Positions 22,985 to 33,249 of a DNA stretch of 64,000 bases are shown one piece after another; the stretch's first letter is position 1; the number at the start of each line of letters is the position of its first letter. Source of the stretch: Gigaspora rosea (lineage: Eukaryota; Glomeromycota; Glomeromycetes; Diversisporales; Gigasporaceae); the NCBI GenBank assembly GCA_003550325.1, contig QKWP01000026.1, forward strand, positions 537,958-601,957, written 5' to 3'. Made by a program: the position numbers and the translations under genes. The notes below the pieces were generated by a model, which searched no databases, was not told where the DNA came from, and saw nothing but the letters and a program-made list of their open reading frames with translations.

Positions 22985-23563
22985 GAATTGCTATTCGCAC
23001 CGCACTATGGATTTTTGCTATTCGCACTATGGTTATACAAGAATTTCTATTTTTAGAATTTATGCACTTACGTTACACAAAGACCTGGTGCATTGTTTAT
23101 GCAAAAATAATTTTTGGTTACACGCCACTAATGTTGTGTAATATTACACAGGTCTAATTTTGGTAACCTAATCTAGGTCGGCCAGCATTAAGCTTAATGC
23201 TGGTGGGCACTATTATGATAATGCACTTGGTGGAGTTAGACATAATTCCGGCCCACTCTAACCCTAAATCTAGCCAATCACTGTATGCATATGTCCTAGA
23301 TTTAGGGTTACCCTGCCGGGGCATTATCATGATAGTGCCACCAGCATTAAGCTTAATGCTGGCCGACCCAGGGTTAGGTTACCAAAATTAGATTGTGTAA
23401 TATTACACAATATTAGTAGTGTGTAACCAAAATTATTTTTGCAAAAGCAATGCACCGAGCCTTTGTGTAACATAATTGCATATATTATTTTGAATTCTAA
23501 AAATAAAAATTCTTGTATAAACATAGTGCGAATAGCAAAAATCCATGGTGCGAATAGCAATTC
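22985..23563. mobile_element. Fold-back element, arms about 285 bp
   Basis: The left arm GAATTGCTATTCGCACCGCA and the right arm inverted GAATTGCTATTCGCACCATG remain complementary towards the centre near 23275. Inside each arm is a perfect palindrome, CCAGCATTAAGCTTAATGCTGG. Another pair, TTTTTGCTATTCGCACTATG, is repeated within each arm. The short ORFs here are mirror products of the symmetry. Confidence 0.88.
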
Positions 23564-24095
23564 TCTAAAAAAAATATAATAAATAAAAATTTTAAAAATC
23601 TAATTAAAATAAAATTTAAAAATAAAAAAAAAGCAACTAAAATAAATTTTTTCATAAATATAATATTATTTAAATAAAATTAAAAAAATTTTAAAAAATA
23701 ATAAAGTAGTATATACATATATATGTTAATATTTAGGAATAAAAGTAAATTCTGGTTATTTCTTATTATAGAATAATCAAAATTTACTTTTTATTCTTAC
23801 TATTGTTTTTATTTTGAATTTTAAAAAAAAATATAAAAAAAAAAATGATAATAAAAAAAGAATTATTTTTTGGTGCCCTGCACCATGGTGCACTTCTAAT
23901 CATGTGATCGATGACTATATAATATTACTTTTTTATTTAATTAAATTACTAATACAAAAATTATTAATTATTACCACATTTCGGATACTTGCATGAATAT
24001 TATTTATTTAAGTAATACAGTTTGAACAATTCTATCGAATATACAATACATACTTATACAACACTATATTGCAGTTTAAACTATTCTATCAGCTA

Positions 24096-25693
24096 TAGTG
24101 CTTCTACGGACCGGACTCGAACCAGACTTTAGTCAAGTCTGAGTATGGTCTGATTTTCGGACCAGACTCAGACTTTTATATTCAGACTTTATAGTCAAGT
24201 CTGAATCTGGTCCAAAGTCTGCAGACTGGTCTGAGTCTGAATATATTTATATGTATTTTTTGGTGCTGAACAAGTTTACTTAGTGCATTTTGTTAGAATA
24301 AATTAGTAAAATTTTATGAATCATAAGATTTTATAGAATTTTATTAATAAAATTCTAAAAAGTCTTATAATTTGCAAATTTTTATTAATTAATTCTAACA
24401 AAATGCACTAAGTAAACTTGTTCAGTACCTAAAAATGTATTAAAACAACCTATTTGTTTTATTTTACTTGAAAATTAGAGATTTGATGCACAATTTTGGA
24501 TTTTTGATCAAAAAAGTCAAATTAAGCATCTTGTCTCCAAAATAAAAACAACCCTGCTAAATTAATGTATTATTTTTAGGTGCTGAACAAGTTTACTTAA
24601 TGAGTTTTGTTAGAATTAATTAATAAAAATTTGTGAATTTTAAGATTTTATAGAATTTTACTAATAAAATTCTATAAAATTTTATGTTCACAAAATTTAC
24701 TAATTATTTCTAACTTGATGCACTAAGTAAACTTGTTTAGCACCTAAAAATACATTAAATCAGCAGGGTGTTTTTATTTTACTTGAAATTTGGAGATAAG
24801 ATATTAAAATTTGACTTTTTTAATCAAAAATCCAAAATTGTGCATCAAATCTCTAAATTTCAGTAAAATAAAAAACTAGGCCATTTTAATACATTTATAA
24901 GTGCTAAACAAGGTTACTTAGTGAATTTTGTTAGAATTAATTAATAAAAATTTGCGAATTATATGATTTTTTAGAATTTTATTCCGATTGGACTGACAGA
25001 AAAAATATTACTACTGACCCACTTTTTGGTTCCTGTTGTGCAAAATGAAAAATTAACTTTGTGTAAAATCATAGAAGCATTAAACATTTTTATAACAAAG
25101 AATAATGAGAAATCATAATACCAACTCATCTTCCATTTCTTTGGTATCAAAACAACTTTTGACTTTTCTGCTTCCTACTTCTTCAAGGACTTTTGCTTCT
25201 AATTCCTTGAACCCTGGAAGAGGAGACCAATACATTAAAGTAATGGAGCCATGTTTACTCCTTCCAATTTGGGAATACGTTTACCTAACATTTAAAAAAA
25301 AAATATAATATATAATAAAAAAATAAAATTTTATATTAAATAGCGAAAACTTGTGAATACTCATTCAAAAAACTTCCAAGTTTTTTTTACAACCTAATTA
25401 AATCGATCTTTGTGCACTAATTAAAAATGATAGTAAAAAGTGATCCAATAAAATTCTATAAAATCTTATGATTCATAAACTTTTACTAATTAATTCTTAC
25501 AAAATGTACTATGTTCAGCGCCAAAAAATACATATAATTATATTCAGACTCAGACCATCAGCAGACTTCAGACCAGATTCGGACCGGACTCATAGTTGAG
25601 TCTGAGTCTGGTCTGAAGTCTGAAATTAGTAAAATTTAGAGTCTGAGTCTGGTTTAATCTCGGACCGGACCCGGACTGGACCTAGCAGCACTA
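24096..25693. mobile_element. hAT-type nonautonomous element with GTCTGAGTCTGGTC word
   Basis: It begins TAGTGCTTCTACGGACC and ends inverted TAGTGCTGCTAGGTCC, with a perfect 8-bp duplication ATCAGCTA (24088-24095, 25694-25701). Both ends are packed with GACCAGACTCAGAC-type words in both orientations for about 130 bp. The middle contains three palindromes built on GTGCTGAACAAGTTTACTTA; the third (from about 24900) is split by a later insertion of about 450 bp, its second half reappearing at 25440-25530. Confidence 0.92.
24258..24436. repeat. Palindrome, arms about 85 bp
   Basis: GTGCTGAACAAGTTTACTTA on the left is answered by TAAGTAAACTTGTTCAGTAC on the right, around an AT-rich centre. A second such palindrome is at 24578-24752 and an interrupted third at 24900-25530. 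Confidence 0.9.
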
Positions 25694-25701
25694 ATCAGCT
25701 A

Positions 25702-26460
25702 TGTGTAAATATACTTATATGCCACTTTGTTATACTCAGTATGGCTTGTGTTGCTTCGCTTACACTCAGCAACACAAACAGGGCTCGCTTCGCTCACCCT
25801 GTAGTCACCTCGCTTTGGCTGTCACCTCCGCTTTGCTCCCTTTCCTAAATATTCGATACAACCTCAACTAATCTACTCTAACTTACCCTAATCCTATTCC
25901 CAACCTAATGACTCAAAAAAACCTAAAACTAACTAATGGCACATCACACAATCCCAATGATGGAGCTACAAAGCATGCAAATTTTCAGAGCTGCATAAAC
26001 ACAACAATGACAAGCAAACATATTCATTGGCAACATAAGCGAGCAGTGCTACAGATCCATAACACTTAAGAACCACTACTAACGACGCACCAACATGATG
26101 GACTAAGCAAGACAGGAAAGAAAACAACTCAAAAATTGACATCATAGTCACACAAAAAGAGTAAAAGTGTTAGTTAGTTAAAGGCAAAAGAAGAAAAAAC
26201 AAAAACAAAGCATGTACTTACCCAAACCAGAAGATTAATTGCACGTGTAGAGGACAAGTGAAAGATTAGAAAAAAATGTATTAGTTGAACGCACCTCATA
26301 ACCAAGAAACAAAAGCAACATATAGTTAATAGAACCTACTGGAAGACTAATTGCAAAGCCTACCACAAATTACATAATTCCCAACAAAGTGAAGAAAACG
26401 CAACATACAGTGGTAGCATTAGTAAACATGCGACACCTATAATGACAACACCAGAAACAA
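25702..26460. other. Non-repetitive-looking stretch, no supported gene
   Basis: At 25740-25860 CGCTTCGCT and CTCCGCTTTGCTCCC words stand out by GC content. Short ORFs at 25966-26151 and 26370-26570 on the minus strand look like chance frames. Confidence 0.3.
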
Positions 26461-26664
26461 ATGATGACAAAAATAATATCACCAGTAATGGCGATACCAG
26501 AAACAGCGAAATCCTGTTGGCTGAAAAAAGAAATAACATTTATTAAACACGTCAAAAAAAGAAAAATCAAAATTGCAGGAAAAAAAGTTAATGATCATTA
26601 TCGATCATCAACTGTTTATATCCCCATGATCAGAGGTGCACTGCAGTGCATGGTGCATCAAATT

Positions 26665-27380
26665 ATAATTCTAATAAAAAAATTAAAATATAAAAAAATT
26701 AAAAAAAATTAAAATGCAAAAAAATTAAAAAAAAACAATAAAAAAATAAAAAATCTAATAAAATTAAAAAAATAAAAAGTGATAAAATTCAAAAAAAAAG
26801 AATAAAATTCAAAAAAAGAATAAAAAAGTGCTTTTTTACTTTATTTATTTATTTATTTATTTATCATTTTGTTTTGTTTATTGTTTTTCTCCTTATCTTA
26901 CTGGCAAATAAGTATTATAGTTATAATTTTAGAGATTATCACAGATTATAATAGGCAGCGCTTATTATAATCTGTAAAAATTATACTTTTTAAAAATTTG
27001 AACAGATTTTTGGCAAAAAATCTGTGAAGAACTGCAAAATTTAAATTTGGAAGATCTTTGCAATTTTTAAACCAAAATTCTGTACTTATTTGATAAATCT
27101 AAACATCACTACAGATTATTAATGTTTCTAATTTTTCAATATTTCAAAAGTGTGTATTTTATATAGAGAGGTTCTTTTCTTGTATTCTTCATACTATTTG
27201 ATTCATAAAAACCTTAGTAACAACTTTGTTTTAAGGACTACTGCATGTTGAAACTAAAGTTTTGAAAAAATTTTTAAAAATACAATTTCATTGATTTGTG
27301 TAATTTATGAAAATTATTTGATAAAATTTTGGAAGTAACAAATTGTATGCATATACATAATGTATGCATGTATGTATATA
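26665..27380. other. Low-complexity and AT-rich sequence
   Basis: A-rich simple sequence to about 26870, then unique AT-rich DNA with a hairpin CAGATTATAATAGGCAGCGC / CTTATTATAATCTG at 26943-26979. No gene is seen. Confidence 0.5.
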
Positions 27381-27875
27381 ACTCCCCTGATATTGATTAT
27401 TAGAGTTTTGATAACCATGTTATCTGCTAATGATTGTAACCAAATATACAAATTTTTTAATAAGAAAATTAAACTTGCTTAGTAAGTAAAGTTGTACAAA
27501 ATAATGATTTGTATATATTCTAAAATTTTTAGGTATAAATAAAATTTTATTAGCTGTATTTAGTATTTGTTTTTCAAAAAAAAAAAATTAAAAATTTTTT
27601 ATTAGATTGACACATTTTAAAACCCTATAATAAATTATTAAAATATGTTACTTTCTATATCTAAAAGCATATATTATTAAATTTTCATAAAGCAATTCAA
27701 AGAAGTTTCATAAAATATTGGGTTTAATTAAAAATTTGACAAATAAAAAACTGCAATTTTCATACCTTAAAATTTGGCACAATTAACTATTATAAAATTT
27801 TTATTAAAAATCTTCTAAAATAAAGTATTTAAGTATTATTATTTAATACATATATGATTATTTTTTTAAGCTATT

Positions 27876-28812
27876 TTTTTTTAAAGCAAGGTTTATTCTC
27901 AGTTTCTTTATTAAATTTCAATATATTTGTAATATACATATATTTTTATCCAAAATGAAACTGAAGCTCAGGCTGATAACTTAATCACTACAACTCAATT
28001 TAAACTTTATCTAATTTGATCCCCTGCTGATTTCAAACCAGATTTTATGACTGAAACCTACTATGGATTCTTGCATCTCTCATACTAATCAAACAGATTA
28101 TTTAGTTTTCTGCTGCATTTGTACATTATTTCTTGATATACTTCCTAATTTGGTAATCAGGACATGCTAACTCTCTATTAAATAGAAATCCTACTCAACT
28201 GTAGCACCCAATTTCTATAATAGATGACACCTATTCCCCTTCTTATAGAGCTCAGATATTTCTAAAGTGTTTCCACACTACCTTATAGCATCCTTCGGAT
28301 TATGGTATGCTAGCCACTGTCCTCTTAAGGAAACTCCTGCAAGTTGGTTGTCTGGTTAGGCTGTGTTGCATAACATAAGCTACTTTCAACAAATTTAGTA
28401 GTAGACTACTTTCAATTTTGTGTGAAGTGATTGGTGTTTTTTTTTGATTGGTGTAGCTGTACCCTGTTTATATTTCTACAACCAACACGGTGCACTGCTT
28501 TTGATTTACATGTTTTCAAGAATAGCAGCACTTCTTTTCTGAATCATAATTTCCTAATTTGGTTTCTTCACATGTGCAAGAGGTGTTCCTAGATAATAAT
28601 TAGTCTCCTTACCCAGCTTTTTGCATTCGCCCCTATGTCTCTGCAAGAACCTGTTTTCTAGAAACCTCTTACCAAATCTAGTACTTATGTGGACTTACAC
28701 TGAGTATGAAACAATTATTTGCAGGCTTTTTTCCCACCTACTAGGAATTGAACCAGTAACCTCTAGTGTTGGGATAGGTGCCTAGACCACTAGGCTACAG
28801 GACCCTACCCTG
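27876..28812 (-). mobile_element. Long tRNA-headed SINE-like retroposon, 0.94 kb
   Basis: The insert is flanked by a 15-bp duplication TTTTTTTAAGCTATT (27861-27875 and 28813-28827). On the minus strand it starts with a tRNA-like head: an A box TAGCCTAGTGGT at about 28790, a B box GGTTCAATTCC at about 28755, and acceptor-like GGTCCTG ... ending; the other end is an A tail. The body is less AT-rich and carries no long frame. The head differs from that of the retroposon at 19968, so these are two independent tRNA-derived families of similar unusual length. Confidence 0.82.
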
Positions 28813-29231
28813 TTTTTTTAAGCTATTCCAATAAAATTTTTTAATATTCTACTTTATCGAATTTTAAGGCATAAAAATTGTATCTTTTTTTATTTGTCAA
28901 AAATTTTAATTAAACTCAATAATTTATGAGGAATTTATTAAATTGCTCTATGAAAATTTTAATCCTATATGCTTTTAGATATAGAGAATAACATATTTTA
29001 AAACCAACTAGTACTGTATTTATAATAGGGTTTTAAAATGCATCAATCTAAAAAAAAAATTTTTAATTTTTATTTCTTTTTGAGCTAATACAACTTAATA
29101 AAATTTTATTTAAAATGCCTAAAAATTTAGAGTGTATGCAAATTGTTATTCTGTACAACTTTATTTACTATACCAAGTTTAATTTTCTCATTAAAAAATT
29201 TTTGTATATTTGCTATGATCGTCAGTAGGTA

Positions 29232-29403
29232 GTCAACTCTTGCAATAGTCACATCCTGCATTTGTCACAATTTTGCTATAGTCACCTTGATTTTATTTAT
29301 CTAATCATACAAACTATATAAATTCTTTCGCGCTTTAGTCACAATTTCGCAATAGGTACATAAAATGCTGATTTTGGCATGTGACTATTGTGGGAGTTGA
29401 CTG
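29232..29403. mobile_element. TA-flanked miniature element (CCTGCAATAGTCAC), copy 2
   Basis: The ends GTCAACTCTTGCAATAGTCA and, inverted, CAGTCAACTCCCACAATAGT pair, and the interior ATAGTCACCTTGATTTTATT and TTAGTCACAATTTCGCAATA match the copy at 14372. Confidence 0.82.
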
Positions 29404-29499
29404 TAACGTGATTATCAAAATTCCGGCAGGGGAGTATACAAACGTACTGTACATGCAAAAAATGAATTTTGGCAAATTATGCACCATAGTTTCCAATAT

Positions 29500-31045
29500 A
29501 GTGATGGTGGTCCGGTTTGGTCTGGTTCAGTTTGATTTAAACCTGATTATGAAGCTAAAACCAAACCAACAACTTAAAGCGAATTTATATAACTACCTAA
29601 AAAAACTAATTTAAACCTAGCTTAGTTTAATAAACTGCTAACAAAAGCTACGTTTAATCAAAACGGCTAAACTAAACTGGTATAACCTAATATAGTTAAA
29701 ATAAACTAACTAAAATTTTGCATCAGTCAAGACTCGATATAATAAGCAGCTTGGGAAACATGAATCTGGTTATTGTAAAAAGTTGCAATTATATAAAGGT
29801 CAAATTTTATATAGTTTATAATTGTCAGAGCTTAAAAATAGTATGATTAGGCATGCAAAGTTAATTTTACGTTTTGCATTACCCGCTGACCCAAATTTTC
29901 AAAAAAAAAAATTTAATTCCAATTGTGCTAATTACAGATATTTAATTTTCCCCGATGTCACCTGATGGCACCTTAATTTTCCGGAAATATCCGATAGATC
30001 ATATTAATGCAAACTAAAAAATAACTTTGCATCCCATAGATGTAAACAAAACCTATTAATTTACATTAAAAAAATAAAGGTCCTCGCCGACTGGAATTTT
30101 GAAATACCAGGTTATGCAAAATGAAAAATTAATTTTGTGTGGTCTTATATCAAGGTTGTGACTATTTTGTTAATAGTATGTACAGACGTAAATAAAGTAC
30201 TTAAATTCCATATCAATAGTTTGATATATCAATATTATATCATATTATTGAAATTATTTTGATGGCAATTTTATCCTGGCTAGTACTTATTGTTTTTTTA
30301 TTTTATTTATTTATTTTTTATTTATTTTTTGCTATTTATTAAAACCTACTAGAACTACATTACTTAATGTAACACACTGTCTTTGCCAATTATTTTAATA
30401 AAAGCTTTAAAGACAAATATGCATTTTTCCATACTATCTAACTGCTGTGTAATTTCATACCAGATTAATAAATACATTAGAAATAACCACAATATACACT
30501 TTACATTACCTAGAAAGCTAGATAGCTATATGTCCATAGAGGCGCAGCTGTATTGAAGCAATTACCGGTAATTACGACCGTTTGTAGTGAAGCTGCGATT
30601 ATTGATGTAGGTATTAACTGCAGTCGTATCAAAAACTATACTGCTTTCATAATTTTTGTAGTGTGTGGTATTTTATGTAATAGACCACAATAATAGCACA
30701 ATAATAATGAACTAAATAAAATATACATGTGTATGTAATTGATTTATTACGTATGTACATGGCATAGTTTTTTATTTTTGTTATTATCGATGATGAAAGT
30801 TTTTTTTTTTATTTGTTTTTTTATTTCTCTCAAAAGATAAATCATGAAAACGAAAATTCAGATAATATTCCTGTTTCAAATCAAACCAGTTTATAACAAA
30901 AACCAAATCAGTTTGTAATTAACTATTCTATAACCAAATCGAACTGATTTGGTTAGACTAGACCAGTTTGGTTTACAGTAGTAGTATTAAGATCTAAACC
31001 TGGTTTGAAAATAACAAACTCTTTAAACCAAGTTTAACTTAGTTT
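29500..31045. mobile_element. Probable element with GGTTTGGTCTGGTT word at both ends
   Basis: From about 29512 to 29690 the words CCGGTTTGGTCTGGTTCAG, AAACCAAACC and CTAAACTAAACTGG abound; from about 30880 to 31045 the same words recur, inverted (ACTAGACCAGTTTGGTTTAC). The pattern matches the word-iterated hAT-type elements, but the exact ends and the duplication could not be fixed. Within it, TTCCGGAAATATCC-type unique sequence and an AATTACCGGTAATTA palindrome (30563) occur. Confidence 0.5.
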
Positions 31046-31562
31046 ATTAAAAAAATTTTCAATTTAAATCTTTGATATAATATTTGATAAGAAGACACAT
31101 GCACTTTAAGAACAATACATTGGGAATATTTGAATCTTTAGTATAATAATCTTGGATTAAAAGCAGAAAAAGCAATATTTGCAAAAATACCTCACTAACT
31201 TCATTAAATTTTGGAATAATTTTGGATCAAAAATAGGAAAGGCATCAATATAATGATCTTGGCTTTAAAGAAGGAAAAACATTAGCATATGCACTTTGCA
31301 GGAACATTGCATTTACTTTTTTGGAATTTAGTTAGAATAACTTTAAATCAAAAGTAGGAACAGCATTAACAGTTACAATTTGCAAAAAAACATACTGATT
31401 CTTTGAACCTTTTAGTAAACAAAACCAGTATTAAATTAATCAAAGTACTATGATAATATAATAAAGCAAAGTTAATGTAAAATAAATAGTGTTTTGTAAA
31501 TTATCTGTTAAATTAATCACTATAAATGCGAAATATAAATGAATAATTACTACAGTAAATAC

Positions 31563-31725
31563 TAGAGATAGGCACCATGCGCATGACTGCATGCATGCAT
31601 GCAATTAATTCTGGCCAGCATTAAGAAATTAAATCATAACTTTGGTCAAAACATGCATGCATGCACGCAAAAAATGCATGCGCATGTGCATGCTAAAATG
31701 AAAATTTTGTATTTTGTCATCTCTA
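31563..31725. mobile_element. hAT-type miniature element with GCATGCATGC word
   Basis: It starts TAGAGATAGGCACCATGC and ends inverted TAGAGATGACAAAATAC. The duplication GTAAATAC (31555-31562, 31726-31733) is perfect. The interior contains runs of GCATGCATGCATGC and ATGCGCATGTGCATGC. The TAGAGAT start is identical to that of the autonomous hAT at 59298. Confidence 0.93.
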
Positions 31726-31733
31726 GTAAATAC

Positions 31734-32324
31734 TCTAAACTTTAAATCGAATAAATACAATTGTAATAAATCTGAAGGACCAACGTGTTATGACTAAATA
31801 AATACTAATATCACTGTCTATAATAAAGAGTGTGCTGACGTGTTTAGACAAACAATTCACTATTTTATATTACATTCATCCTTGGCAGAAAAACCACTCT
31901 TGACAGTTATGACTACTTAAAGTATATAAAAAAAATCTCGTTATACTAGTATCGTAATATGGTGTATCCGAAACCTACAGGAATACAGACCTTTATTTTT
32001 GTTACACAAAAAGCATGATATTGTCATATGTGCAAACAGACTCATCCTCCACTACCCTTCAGAAAATAATGATACATATATTTGTTGTACTTACTGTGTC
32101 ACTAACTATAATAGCCATAATGATAAAGGATGTGAAATTTGGCACGAGATCAAACACCGAGGTTAAACTCCAGCAGAGACAAAATGGTTATATATGTGTC
32201 AGTAAATAATTCTATAGACTTAATTTGAACGGAATTATAAGGCCAATTTATGACTCTAGATTTACTATTGACCCTTTGATTACTCTGCGAATTGACAATA
32301 TCATAATAATTTCTTCTATATACC
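31734..32324 (+). other. Upstream of the PARP-like remnant; possible degraded exon
   Basis: One plus-strand frame at about 32028-32165 reads a cysteine-rich segment (CCTYC followed by GCEIW) that could be a decayed zinc-binding upstream exon of the PARP-like gene. Splice sites are not clear, so this is only a suggestion. Confidence 0.25.
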
Positions 32325-33249
32325 ATGCTAAAATCAGAATCTTTTTCATTCGCCTTTCTTTTGACTTTTAAATCAATTTTAATTCATAACCCTTCTAAAA
32401 CTAGTTCAACAATCACGCAAACTCAATTAACACTTCTCAGCAGAACAGATCCAGAATATGAAATAATCAAAAATTTGTTCGCTATAACTCCAAAAATTCA
32501 CAGAATCATAAAATTAAAATGCCAACAAAATTAGAAAATAAACATGAGAAATACAAGAGATCTTTGGTTAATTACTCAGCGAGAAATATAAATACTGTTA
32601 CGTATAAGATGTTTCATAGAACTAAACGTTGGCGTTCATGTGATCTTTTAATGTTCAATTATCAAGGTGTAAATATTAAAAAAGAAAAAGAAAACCCAAG
32701 ATATTGTCAAAATCAGTGTGAATTATGTGGAATTTTGCAACAAGGAAATAGAAAAAAATGATCTAGATCAAAAAAAAGTATGTATATGCAAATTTAATAA
32801 TAGGCATATCCAGTGCTTAATCTTTTTATTTAATTATTTTTTAGGAATGTGGTTTGCTCAGGAGCTAATACATCTCTAAATTATTGTACATATGGTACTA
32901 AAACTAAAGTCATGTTCGTTATTGATTGCCTAACAAAAACTCCTCCATTAAACGTATTTGTTACTTGTAAAGAAAAGGTAACTAGTTTATGTGTTTACAT
33001 TTTATTCTAATGTTTTAATTTATCTTGATTGATATATTTATTTTTTTAAAAAAATAAATGCAGGCAACACTTCCAAGATATTTGATAATTGTTGATGATC
33101 CTTATTACTTCCCAGTTAACTTACTAATTAATCTTATTATAGTTATAATTATTTATTTTATGCATACCTCACAATTCATGTATATTATGTCATTTTTATA
33201 TAAATTTTTATTTATACATATCGATATTATTATGATAAATAGTAAATAA
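32325..33249 (+). pseudogene. PARP-fold (ADP-ribosyltransferase-like) family gene, decayed
   Basis: The pieces spell out the C-terminal domain of a family I recognise from arbuscular mycorrhizal fungi: RTDPEYEIIKNLF, then MPTKLENKHEKYKR, TYKMFHRTK, CELCGILQQGN, RMWFA, ANTSLNYC and LPRYLI. This resembles the PARP catalytic fold, in which the H of the M-F-H-(G)-T segment and a Y/S segment line the NAD pocket; here the usual Gly after His is Arg. Two introns are credible: 32778-32844 (GTATGT...TTTTAG) and 32978-33063 (GTAACT...TGCAG). Breaks: a one-base loss in an A run near 32517, an in-frame TGA at 32759-32761, and a one-base loss near 32858. The last exon ends in low-complexity hydrophobic sequence. 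Probably inactive. Confidence 0.7.

Larger units (their letters stand above)
23868..26664. mobile_element. Possible 2.8-kb element with GGTGCACCATGCA-type ends hosting a hAT insertion
   Basis: The left end TTTGGTGCCCTGCACCATGG and the right end inverted TTTGATGCACCATGCACTGC are similar and both run into GTGCACTTCTAATCATG-like sequence. The interior holds the hAT-type element 24096-25693 and a less AT-rich part at 25740-25860 with GCTTCGCT words. No transposase frame is seen, and no target duplication was established. Confidence 0.45.
27381..29435. mobile_element. Element with long terminal inverted repeats (about 450 bp), interrupted twice
   Basis: The left arm (27381-27860) and right arm (28830-29435) are reverse complements, e.g. 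AGAAAATTAAACTTGCTTAG versus its partner near 29180, and share ACTCCCCTG outer ends. A retroposon (27876-28812) sits in the centre, and a TA-flanked miniature element (29232-29403) is nested in the right arm. What remains of the original centre is almost nothing, so this may be a fold-back element. Confidence 0.8.

Noticed and set aside
28735..28810. Functional tRNA gene on the minus strand
   Set aside because: A and B boxes are present but the cloverleaf is imperfect and it forms the head of a retroposon with target duplications and an A tail.
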